A stretch of DNA of 64,000 bases from Streptomyces leeuwenhoekii (GTDB taxonomy: Bacteria > Actinomycetota > Actinomycetes > Streptomycetales > Streptomycetaceae): the NCBI RefSeq assembly GCF_001013905.1, contig NZ_LN831790.1, positions 1 through 64,000 on the forward strand. The letters are read 5' to 3'. The notes below the pieces were generated by a model. That model did no database searches. It was given only the letters and a program-made list of their open reading frames with translations, and was not told the DNA's origin. Position numbers and translations under genes: made by a program. Each line of letters starts with the position of its first letter. Within the stretch, counting starts at the first letter, position 1. This document shows positions 1-10,128 of the stretch, in pieces.

Positions 1-300
1 GTACCACATCGCTGCGCGATGTGCAAGCGAACACCCGTGCTGCGCACGGGTGTTGCGCTCCCGCTCCGCGGGAGCGCTGGCGGGTGGCTGCGCCACCCGC
101 TCACCCCTCTTGCTGCGCAAGAGGGGTGACGGTCCGTCCGCTGTGCTCCCGGACCGGCGGGACTTCGTCCCGCTACCAGGCTTTCGCTTCGCTCCAGCCT
201 GGCCGGCGGGTCCGCTGCGCTCCCCCCCGCCTGACGGTCCTTCCGGCTGCGCCTCCAGAACCGTTGAGGCCCGCTGTCGCGGGCCGGGCTGGCTACGAGG
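1..300. repeat. Streptomyces-type telomere: tandem terminal palindromes
   Basis: At least six perfect or near-perfect palindromes follow one another, most with TGC, TCC or TTC loops: 5-23, 30-54, 55-77, 80-100, 101-129, 157-173, with weaker ones at 130-156 and 176-202. The order and the first 77 bases match the archetypal Streptomyces telomere, which normally begins CCCGCGGAGCGG; the window starts at the GTACC that follows, so about 12 terminal bases are missing. Such ends fold into hairpins on the 3' overhang, and terminal protein Tpg primes end-patching there. That the replicon end lies just outside base 1 is an inference from this match. Confidence 0.92.
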
Positions 301-440
301 GAGGGGGTCGCTCGTTCGTGTCGGGTTTCAGTGTAGCGGGTGGCTCAAGTTGATGCAGCATGTACCGTTGGCGAAAACACGAGACACCCCATAACCGCCC
401 GGACCGGGCCGAGGCTCAGTGAGAGGAAAAGGAAAACCGC

Positions 441-974
441 ATGTGGAGTGCTCAGGATGTGGCGCGGGAACAGGTTAGGCGCCAGGCACACGGTCTCGAT
501 ATGGCCGCCGTTACGGAGAAGGTCGCGGAGGCTGCTACTCGCGAGCGTGAGACAGCGGAGCAGTTGAGGCGAGGCGGTTCCCTCTCCGAGTTCGAGACGG
601 ACCCGGAACGGCTGGCTGCCATCTGGGAGGCAAAGCATGTGGAGTGGCAGCGCGTCAGGGACTTGATGGCTCAGGCCGGTTGGGGCGCGTACGAGCCGGA
701 GCGGGACGCCCAAGGCTCCACGTGGGCTCAGGAGCGCACAGAACGGCGTGACGGCGCTCTCGCGGCCAAGGCCGCCTTCGAGGCGCGGCGGCGGGAGGAG
801 GCGGATGAGCTGCGGGCGGAGCTGTGGCTGTCTGCCGCGCCTAGCCGGCTGATCCGGGCGGCGGCCGATCGGGCCGGGCTCATGCCCGCCCAGGTCCTGG
901 CGCAGCTCGCCGAGCGGGTCGTGGTGGGCGAGGACGGTACGGTGTCAGTCCCGCCCTTCATGCCGTCCCGGTGA
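441..974 (+). CDS. subtelomeric protein of unknown function
   Basis: This 177-residue protein is rich in Arg, Glu and Ala, with long charged helices predicted from residues 5 to 45 and 80 to 130 and no signal peptide or membrane segment. I do not recognise a family. A purine-rich GAGGAAAAGG lies just upstream of the ATG. It is the first gene inside the telomere and is followed after 43 bases by the helicase gene in the same direction, so the two may be co-transcribed. The charged helical character and the position suggest a small accessory of the end-associated helicase, but this is only inference from context. Confidence 0.6.
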   Translation: MWSAQDVAREQVRRQAHGLDMAAVTEKVAEAATRERETAEQLRRGGSLSEFETDPERLAAIWEAKHVEWQRVRDLMAQAGWGAYEPERDAQGSTWAQERTERRDGALAAKAAFEARRREEADELRAELWLSAAPSRLIRAAADRAGLMPAQVLAQLAERVVVGEDGTVSVPPFMPSR

Positions 975-1017
975 TTTTCCGAAGCGGTCAGGAAACGAGT
1001 CAGGGGAGGATTTCGAA

Positions 1018-3696
1018 ATGCCGGGTATTCAGCTCAAGGAACACCAGGTTGACCAGAAGGCGGCTTTCCGTAAATGGGTGGGATTCCCTGCAAGATCATC
1101 TGTGCCCCCGGAGGGTGCTCGGGGCACGATCGTGTCAGCGACCGGTTCGGGCAAGACGATCACTGCGGCCGCGTGCGCGCTGGAGTGCTTCCCGGGCAGC
1201 CGGATCCTCGTCACGGTGCCGACCCTGGACCTGCTCGTGCAGACCGCCCAGACGTGGCGCCTGGTGGGCCACCGATCCCCGATGGTGGCGGTGTGCTCGC
1301 TGGAGAACGACCCGGTCCTGAACGAGCTGGACGTGCGCACCACCACCAACCCGATCCAGCTCGCCCTATGGGCAGGTTCGGGGCCCGTGGTCGTGTTCGC
1401 CACGTACGCCTCCCTGGTGGACCGTGAGGACATCGATGCACCCGAGGGCCAGCGGAAGGTTCGCGGGCCGCTGGAGGCCGCTCTGGCAGGCGGGGAGCGG
1501 CTCTACGGGCAGCAGATGGCGGGCTTCGACCTCGCGATCGTGGACGAGGCCCACGGAACCGCAGGTGATCTTGGTCGGCCGTGGGCCGCTATCCACGACC
1601 ACCAGCGGATCCCCGCCAACTTCCGCCTCTACCTCACCGCGACCCCGCGCATCCTGGCGGCTCCCCGGCCGCAGAAGGGCGCTGACGGCCAGGAGCTGGT
1701 GCTGGCGTCGATGGGCCAGGACTCCGCCACCTACGGGCCGTGGCTGGCCGAGCTCGGGCTCTCAGAGGCGATCGAGCGCGGAATCCTCGCGGGATTCGAG
1801 ATCGACGTGCTCGAAATCCGCGACCCCTCCCCCGTCTTCGGCGAGTCGGAGGAGGCGCTGCGGGGACGGCGCATGGCTCTACTGCAGACGGCACTGCTGG
1901 AGCACGCCGCGAAGTGGAACCTGCGCACCGTGATGACGTTCCACCAACGGGTAGAGGAGGCCGCCGCGTTCGCGGAGAAGCTGCCCAAGACGGCGGCCGA
2001 GCTGTACGTCAACGACGTCACCGACGAGGACCTGGCGAAGGCGGAGGCCCTGCCGAAGTCCTCCATCGACGCGGAGTTCTACGAGCTGGAGGCCGGCCGC
2101 CACGTACCCCCGGACCGGGTGTGGGCGGCGTGGCTGTGCGGCGACCACCTCGTCAGCGAGCGGCGCGAGGTCCTGCGGCAGTTCGCCAACGGCATCGACG
2201 CGAACAACCGGCGCGTGCACCGGGCGTTCCTTGCCTCGGTGCGGGTGCTTGGGGAGGGCGTGGACATCACCGGCGAGCGGGGCGTGGAGGCTATCTGCTT
2301 CGCCGACACCCGCGGCTCCCAGGTGGAGATCGTGCAGAACATCGGCCGCGCGCTCAGGCTCAACCGCGACGGCTCCACCAAGGTCGCGCGGATCATCGTG
2401 CCGGTCTTCCTCCAGCCCGGCGAGGACCCGCAGGACATGGTCGCCAGCGCCTCGTTCCGCCCCCTCGTAGCGGTCCTTCAGGGCCTGCGCTCGCACGATG
2501 AGCGCCTGGTCGAGCAGCTCGCCTCCCGCGCCCTCACCCACGGCAAGCGCAAGGTCCACGTCCGGCGCGACGAGGACGGGCGGATCGTCGGTGCCGGCGG
2601 CGAAGGGGACGGCGAGGACCAGGAGCAGGACGGCGCCGACGCCGCTGCCGAGTCCGCGCTGCTGCACTTCTCCAGCCCGCGCGACGCCGCCACGATCGCC
2701 GCATTCCTGCGCACCCGGGTCTACCGGCCGGAGTCCCTGGCCTGGCTGGAGGGATACGAGGCGCTGCTGCGCTGGCGCAGGGAGAACGAGATCACCGGCC
2801 TGTACGCCGTCCCGTACGACACCGAGGTCGAGGTCGGCATCACCAAGGACTTCCCGCTGGGGCGGTGGGTGCACCAGCAGCGCAAGACGCTGCGCGCCGG
2901 CGAACTCGATCCGCACCGCAAGGAGCTGCTCGACGCGCCCGAGGCCGGGATGGTGTGGGAGCCCGGCGAGGAAGCCTGGGAAGCCAAGCTCGCCACGCTC
3001 CGGTCCTACCGGCGGGCCACCGGGCATCTCGCCCCCCGTCAGGACGCCGTGTGGACCGACCCCGCCGACGGCGTTCCCGTTCCGATCGGACAGCACATGG
3101 CCAACCTGCGGCGGAAGGGCGCGAAGAACGGCCTGGGCAAGGACCCGAAGCGGGCGGAGCAGCGTGCGGCGCAGCTCACCGCGATCGACCCGGACTGGAA
3201 CTGCCCCTGGCCACTGGACTGGCAACGCCACTACCGCGTCCTGGCGGACCTGGTCGACGCCGACGGCAGCCTGCCCGACATCGCACCCGGCGTACTCATG
3301 GACGGCGACGACATCGGCAAGTGGCTCCAACAGCAGAAGCAGCCGGCCGTCTGGGCACGGCTCCTGCCCGAACAGCAGGAACGGCTGACCACGCTCGGCA
3401 TCAAACCGCTCGAGGCGCCGTCTCCCGCCCCGGCGGGAAGGCGTGCGACGAAGGGCCCGAGCAAGGCGCAGCAGGCGTTCCAGCGGGGCCTGGCAGCCCT
3501 CGCGCAGTGGGTGGAGCGGGAAGGCGCGGACCGGCCGGTGCCTCGCGGCCACGCCGAGGAGATCACGGTCGACGGCGAGGCGCAGCCGGTAGTCGTGAAG
3601 CTGGGCGTATGGGTATCGAACACCCGCGCGAGACGGGGCAAGCTCGCCCAGGAACAGCTCAACGCCCTACGGGAGCTGGGTGTGGAGTGGGCATAG
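1018..3696 (+). CDS. telomere-type DEAD/DEAH helicase, copy 1
   Basis: An 892-residue superfamily 2 helicase. Walker A ATGSGKT is at residues 41-47, the DEAH box at 176-179, and a motif VI arginine-finger segment (QNIGRALR) near 440-447. The C-terminal third carries repeated helicase-associated (HA) modules with the pattern Trp, spacer, Gly-Leu-Gly-Lys. This resembles the TtrA-type helicases found next to Streptomyces telomeres, which are linked to conjugal transfer of linear replicons. The ATG at 1018 follows a good AGGGGAGG site. A close paralogue lies at 13863-16559; by eye most positions are identical. Each copy is followed by its own ABC-3C-like operon, which raises the question whether the helicase belongs to that system or is a shared recombination anchor. 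Confidence 0.9.
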   Translation: MPGIQLKEHQVDQKAAFRKWVGFPARSSVPPEGARGTIVSATGSGKTITAAACALECFPGSRILVTVPTLDLLVQTAQTWRLVGHRSPMVAVCSLENDPVLNELDVRTTTNPIQLALWAGSGPVVVFATYASLVDREDIDAPEGQRKVRGPLEAALAGGERLYGQQMAGFDLAIVDEAHGTAGDLGRPWAAIHDHQRIPANFRLYLTATPRILAAPRPQKGADGQELVLASMGQDSATYGPWLAELGLSEAIERGILAGFEIDVLEIRDPSPVFGESEEALRGRRMALLQTALLEHAAKWNLRTVMTFHQRVEEAAAFAEKLPKTAAELYVNDVTDEDLAKAEALPKSSIDAEFYELEAGRHVPPDRVWAAWLCGDHLVSERREVLRQFANGIDANNRRVHRAFLASVRVLGEGVDITGERGVEAICFADTRGSQVEIVQNIGRALRLNRDGSTKVARIIVPVFLQPGEDPQDMVASASFRPLVAVLQGLRSHDERLVEQLASRALTHGKRKVHVRRDEDGRIVGAGGEGDGEDQEQDGADAAAESALLHFSSPRDAATIAAFLRTRVYRPESLAWLEGYEALLRWRRENEITGLYAVPYDTEVEVGITKDFPLGRWVHQQRKTLRAGELDPHRKELLDAPEAGMVWEPGEEAWEAKLATLRSYRRATGHLAPRQDAVWTDPADGVPVPIGQHMANLRRKGAKNGLGKDPKRAEQRAAQLTAIDPDWNCPWPLDWQRHYRVLADLVDADGSLPDIAPGVLMDGDDIGKWLQQQKQPAVWARLLPEQQERLTTLGIKPLEAPSPAPAGRRATKGPSKAQQAFQRGLAALAQWVEREGADRPVPRGHAEEITVDGEAQPVVVKLGVWVSNTRARRGKLAQEQLNALRELGVEWA

Positions 3697-3760
3697 AGGT
3701 CGCGCACAGGAATCGGAGTCAGCGGAGATTCGCACCGATGTGCGATCTTATGAGTGTGTA

Positions 3761-3789
3761 TTGATCCAGTTGCAGGCTGTCTCTAGAGT
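3761..3789 (+). promoter_or_regulatory. candidate sigma70-type promoter for a leaderless ABC-3C operon
   Basis: TTGATC (3761-3766) and TAGAGT (3784-3789) are separated by 17 bases; TAGRRT is the common Streptomyces vegetative -10 form. Initiation about 7 bases downstream falls near 3796, just before the GTG at 3800. This predicts a leaderless or near-leaderless transcript and would separate the defence operon from the helicase transcript. Confidence 0.5.
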
Positions 3790-3799
3790 GACGCGCATC

Positions 3800-5038
3800 G
3801 TGACAGAGAAGATGCCCCACTCAGCGGCTGGCCAGATGCTGGGCTACCTCTACCAGTGCGAGTGGGCGTTGGTAGAGCTGGCGCAGCGGTGGTTCAAGGA
3901 CGCAGAGGCCACGCTACGCATGGAGATGCTGGACGACATTGACCTGCTGCACGGGTCAGTTCCTGTCGAGCTTGTGCAGTCCAAGCATCATGGCGGTCAG
4001 GGAGAGATCGGCTCCACCAGTGCTGATCTGTGGCGTTCTATCAATTCCTGGTGCGATGCCTTAGAGATCCTCGGGGACGCGCCGCTGCCGCTGCTCCGCT
4101 TGGTCACCACGCAGCAGGTTTCTGCCGGGAGCCTCCTGGAGAAGCTGCGCGCCGATCCGCAGACGCGCGATGTAGCCGCAGCTCTAGCAGCTCTTGAGGA
4201 GCTAGCTGGTGATGACGAGGGTCCGAAGACGACACGCCCTTGGCGGGAGCGCTTCCTCCGGTGTACTCCGGTGGTCCGGGAGGCTCTGGTGGGCCAGATC
4301 GTCGTGGACGATCTTGCGCCTCGAGTGTCAGAGGTGGACTCTAAGCTCCGTGAAGTGATCGGCGTATGGAAGACGGATCAGGGCCAGAGCCAAGAGATCC
4401 TGGAGGAGCTGAAGGGCTGGTGGTGGGGGGTCTCCAAGGAGATGCTCGACCGCTCCAACCCCAGCCGGAGGGAGACTGTTTCCGCCGAGGAACTGCGCAC
4501 GAAGATCGACTATGTGATGAGCAAGTACGCGCAGACCTCGTTGCCCATCAGCGACCGGCTGGAAAGGCTCACCGAGGAAGAGGTGGCCCGGTACAAGGAC
4601 CGCGTCTTCGTTGCCCAGCTCCAGCTCCTGAAACTGGGACGCCGAAGCATCCGATTCCATCTCGGCGAGTATCACCACGCATGGACCCATCGATCTCGCT
4701 GGCTCCACCGTCACTACGTCGCCCAGAGCGAACTCGACCAGTTCGAGTCAGATCTCCGGCGTGAATGGGAGCAGGTGTTCTCCAAACTCGCCGACGCTTT
4801 TGACGCTGGCGAGTACGGGGACGATGCGGTCAAGGCCGGTGTGGACATTCTGGACAAGGCCATGGCTGCTGTAGAAACACTGCGGCTGCGTCCGCAGGTG
4901 GAGAAGCGGTGGGTCGCCCGCGGCACGCTTCACGCTTTGGCCGATCTGGCTACGCAGGACGACGAGCCGGTGGGCTGGCATCCCGACTTCGAGAACCTGC
5001 TGTCCCAGTCGTCTGATACTGCTGACGGGGAGGAATAG
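3800..5038 (+). CDS. ABC-3C effector: DUF4297-like nuclease domain plus C-terminal ABC-3C domain
   Basis: About 412 residues from the GTG at 3800; an ATG at 3812 is the alternative, while the open frame runs back to 3680 through the end of the helicase gene. The N-terminus has the pattern of the DUF4297/dsDNA nuclease family: a helix ending in QCEWALVEL, acidic DDID at about 45-48 and Glu57...Lys62 in the segment VELVQSKHH, consistent with a PD-(D/E)xK fold. The C-terminal segment with WTHRSRWLHR and a following EWEQVF resembles the CTD that ties effectors to ABC-3C ATPases. It is followed after two bases by a middle component and then the ATPase. The role would be nucleic-acid cleavage upon activation by the ATPase; this is inferred from family and context. 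Confidence 0.75.
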   Translation: MTEKMPHSAAGQMLGYLYQCEWALVELAQRWFKDAEATLRMEMLDDIDLLHGSVPVELVQSKHHGGQGEIGSTSADLWRSINSWCDALEILGDAPLPLLRLVTTQQVSAGSLLEKLRADPQTRDVAAALAALEELAGDDEGPKTTRPWRERFLRCTPVVREALVGQIVVDDLAPRVSEVDSKLREVIGVWKTDQGQSQEILEELKGWWWGVSKEMLDRSNPSRRETVSAEELRTKIDYVMSKYAQTSLPISDRLERLTEEEVARYKDRVFVAQLQLLKLGRRSIRFHLGEYHHAWTHRSRWLHRHYVAQSELDQFESDLRREWEQVFSKLADAFDAGEYGDDAVKAGVDILDKAMAAVETLRLRPQVEKRWVARGTLHALADLATQDDEPVGWHPDFENLLSQSSDTADGEE

Positions 5039-5040
5039 CC

Positions 5041-7502
<2,462 letters not shown>

Positions 7503-7672
7503 ACCTGGCCATAGCTCGGGCGTTCGCCGTGGGCTCTGCAGCTCAGAACCCTCTGTGGTCTCGTGCGGATGACGCATTTTGTTCATTGGGCCCAGCGAAT
7601 GTGAAAGACATGGCAGCGCAGACGGGCGTTAAAGGTGTGACCGCCAGGGTGGCCGAGTGCTGGGGAGTGTAT

Positions 7673-8227
7673 GTGGGGAAGATAGGTGATGGCATTGAGC
7701 GAGCGCTGATGACGCGCCCGGTGCCTACAGGCGCCTCGGCATTGCGCTTTTTGATGAGATCGGAGAAGGGCTCTACGAAGCACGTGGCGCGTCTTGTGGG
7801 CGTTTCACAGCGCACCGTGCAGCGATGGGTCACTGATCGGCCGGAAATGCGGCGGCGTCCCAGCGCAGCGCACACGAAGAGGATCGATGAGGTCGTCAGG
7901 GCGCGCTGGCAGCCCCGGGTCCGCGCGCGCCAGCGGGCCATGGCCGAAGAGGACGGATTCGTCATCCACACCAGGGCGCGGTTCGGGTTCGCGGCGCCTG
8001 CAGGCTCGTCGGACGATCCGCGGGTGCGGTGGATCACTCAGTATTTGCCAGGAGAGGTGGCCCGTGAACTGTTCGCCGCTCGGGACGCCGGCGCGGGCGA
8101 ACAGCAGCAGACGGTGATCTTGGCCCGCGCGCTGGGACACGCCTACTTCCGCGAGTGGGGCCGCCGCGCACACGGTCTACACATCGCCTTCAGCGACATC
8201 GAGTTCGCTGAATTTTCGATCGGGTGA
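7673..8227 (+). CDS. tpg: telomere terminal protein Tpg
   Basis: The reading frame is open from 7397, but starting at the GTG at 7673 gives 184 residues, the usual Tpg length, beginning VGKIGDGIERAL. A helix-turn-helix with GSTKHVARLVGVSQRTVQRW is followed by RARWQPRVRAR, RARFGF and an ITQ-LP segment, then GRRAHGL and a C-terminal IEFAEF, all in Tpg order. Tpg binds covalently to the 5' ends of Streptomyces linear replicons and primes replication of the terminal gap. The usual partner gene tap, encoding a protein of about 740 residues, is not adjacent and I did not find it in the window, so Tap may be supplied from elsewhere. Confidence 0.93.
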   Translation: MGKIGDGIERALMTRPVPTGASALRFLMRSEKGSTKHVARLVGVSQRTVQRWVTDRPEMRRRPSAAHTKRIDEVVRARWQPRVRARQRAMAEEDGFVIHTRARFGFAAPAGSSDDPRVRWITQYLPGEVARELFAARDAGAGEQQQTVILARALGHAYFREWGRRAHGLHIAFSDIEFAEFSIG

Positions 8228-8260
8228 GCCTGCCTCTTCGAACGACCGCGTCAGGGGGGT

Positions 8261-9373
8261 TCAGGGTCGCGAGGACCCGGCGCGTCTGGCCGGAATCGCT
8301 TCATACCTCTCAGCTTCCTGCCGCTCGCGCCAGTCCCACTCCACCCGGCCGACCGGGCTTTTGCGGCGGGCTGCGGGCGGCTGAGGCGGGCGCAACCTAG
8401 CCCTCTCCGCCACGCGCAGCAGGTGTGCGCGGTCACCTGGCGCGGCGAGCAGCTCCTGGTCTTCGCCGGCTACGAGCCGGGTAAAGCGGGCTGCGGCCCG
8501 CAGGAAAATGCCCGCCCAGGGCGGTACGGGATAGGCGGCGCAGCCGTCGGTGTAGCGGGCGCGGTCGTGCAGGGCAAGCGTGGCCGCGGCCGTGTCGTAG
8601 TCGCGGGGACGTGCGGTGGCGAGTTGCTGGAGGGAGGCGCCGGTGAACAGCGCGGCGACGACGGCCGCAGCCAGGCGAGGATGTGCGGTCGCCGCGTGCA
8701 GCCGGTGGGCGACACGCTGGGCGGTGTGCGCGGTGAGAGGCACGGGCGGTGGGCGGTGCCGCCAGACGATCGGCGGTGGCATGCACGGGGCGGCGCAGGG
8801 GCGGGGGCTGTCGTAGGAGACGAGGCGTTCCAGTGCCGGCAGGGTGAGCCACCGGCTAACCGGCGCGGCGGGCTCGTCTGCGGGCGGGGGTTCGGCGATA
8901 GGCGTGCCGTAGTAGTGGCGGCGGGCAGCCTCGATGTCGGCGGTGACGGAGTAGTCGGCCGTCCGCAGGGCCTGGTGCAGAGCGGCGGGAAGGTGAGGGC
9001 GGTGGCAGACCAGGGTCAAGTGGATACCGGTGCGGGCCTGTAGCTGCAGAAGGCGCATCGTGCGGCGGGCGGTGAGGCGGTGAGCGCGCAGGACGGTCAG
9101 CCGGGTGACGGGCAGGGCGGTCATCCAGGCCGTGGCGGCTTCCCAGGCGGGCTGGCGGCCGCCGGGAAAGCGGCCCGGGAGCAGGGGCGGTTTACCCAGG
9201 GCGACGAGAAGGTCGTGGGCAAGACCAGTTTCGCTGGTGGTGCCCGGGCCGGGGTGCAGGGTGATCCGGCCGGACGGCGGATGGTGGGCGGCCAGAGCGG
9301 TGTGCGTGTGCAGCACGTCGTCGTGACGGTCGAGAACCACGGTGACGGACGGCAGCGGCGGGGCAGGAGGCAT
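8261..9373 (-). CDS. unrecognised protein of a Mu/Tn7-like transposition cluster
   Basis: A 370-residue protein, last gene of a minus-strand cluster and 11 bases downstream of the AAA ATPase gene. The N-terminal half has hydrophobic strands followed by LTVLRAHRLTARRTMRLLQL and LTLVCHRPHL, which look like a TnsC-type ATPase core that has lost its Walker A and acidic Walker B residues. The C-terminal half (ALFTGASLQQLATARPRDYD then a VPPWAGIFLRAA helix) vaguely recalls tyrosine-recombinase folds but lacks a visible catalytic Arg-His-Tyr set. I cannot assign a family. Position suggests the third component of the transposition machinery, occupying the slot that TniQ takes in related elements, although no Cys/His TniQ motif is seen. 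Confidence 0.6.
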   Translation of the reverse strand: MPPAPPLPSVTVVLDRHDDVLHTHTALAAHHPPSGRITLHPGPGTTSETGLAHDLLVALGKPPLLPGRFPGGRQPAWEAATAWMTALPVTRLTVLRAHRLTARRTMRLLQLQARTGIHLTLVCHRPHLPAALHQALRTADYSVTADIEAARRHYYGTPIAEPPPADEPAAPVSRWLTLPALERLVSYDSPRPCAAPCMPPPIVWRHRPPPVPLTAHTAQRVAHRLHAATAHPRLAAAVVAALFTGASLQQLATARPRDYDTAAATLALHDRARYTDGCAAYPVPPWAGIFLRAAARFTRLVAGEDQELLAAPGDRAHLLRVAERARLRPPQPPAARRKSPVGRVEWDWRERQEAERYEAIPARRAGSSRP

Positions 9374-9384
9374 GGACGGTGTGG

Positions 9385-10128
9385 TCAGGCGAGGCGGCTG
9401 AAGGCCCAGCGCAGCACCTCCTGGTCGACGCGGGCACGTCCCGTACGGGCCAGTGCGGTACGGGCGTGGGCGGTCAGCTGGGCCCAGGCGCGGAAGTTGC
9501 CGTGCGCGGCGTGCTGGTCGGCGAAGGCGATGTCCTCGGGGTCAGCGTCAGCCCAGACCGGGTGGAACAGAGGGATCACCTCGAGGACCTCGTCGGGTGT
9601 GAGGCGGGTGAACTGCTGCCAGATGAAGACACGGGAGGACAGCATCGGTTCGCGGCGCAGCACGGTGTGGCAGCCCGCGCCGCCGACGAAAATGATGGCG
9701 AGCTGGGTTGAGGGTTCGTCCCAGAGGTAGCGGAAGTATTCGAACGCCTCCCCGTTGAGCCACTGGGCCTCGTCGACGAGGAAGGTACGAGGGCGTTCAG
9801 CCAGGGCCGTTTTCAGCAGGCGGTCGAATTCGCTGGGGTGGCGCGGTGGCTCGCCGGCCAGGTCGAGGGCGGTGAACAGTTCGTAGCGCACTGCGCGGGC
9901 GGTGGGCCGGGCGCGGAAGGTGATCTTGCGGACGTCCTCGCCGGGCTCGAGTTCGCGCAGGCAGGTGTTGACGGCGAGGGTCTTGCCGAAGCCGGCGCCG
10001 CCGTGGATGCACATCATGGCGCGGGCGGCGACGGTGTCGGTGATGTTCTCCCGGGCGGTGAGCAGGGCGCGGGTGGTGACCACGGAGGCGTCGGGCAGGT
10101 CGACGTACTGGTAGGTGGCCGCGGTCAC
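9385..10128 (-). CDS. TniB/TnsC-like transposition AAA ATPase
   Basis: A 247-residue AAA protein with Walker A GGAGFGKT at 43-50, Walker B FLVDEAQ around 116-122 and a sensor-like VGGAG segment. The arrangement is that of TniB/TnsC/MuB-type regulators, which bind target DNA and activate a DDE transposase. Its start overlaps the stop of the transposase gene by four bases (ATGA), indicating translational coupling. It is clearly paralogous to the C-terminal half of the 410-residue fusion at 11832-13064, sharing the pattern HGNFRxWAxLTxH near the C-terminus. Confidence 0.8.
   Translation of the reverse strand: MTAATYQYVDLPDASVVTTRALLTARENITDTVAARAMMCIHGGAGFGKTLAVNTCLRELEPGEDVRKITFRARPTARAVRYELFTALDLAGEPPRHPSEFDRLLKTALAERPRTFLVDEAQWLNGEAFEYFRYLWDEPSTQLAIIFVGGAGCHTVLRREPMLSSRVFIWQQFTRLTPDEVLEVIPLFHPVWADADPEDIAFADQHAAHGNFRAWAQLTAHARTALARTGRARVDQEVLRWAFSRLA

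Noticed and set aside
1879..3552. Long minus-strand open frame opposite helicase copy 1
   Set aside because: High-GC antisense shadow: no family motifs, and the equivalent frame (14601-16538) appears opposite helicase copy 2 simply because the DNA is similar.
8261..9373. Calling the 370-residue protein TniQ
   Set aside because: Position fits, but the zinc-binding Cys/His pattern and HTH of TniQ are not visible.
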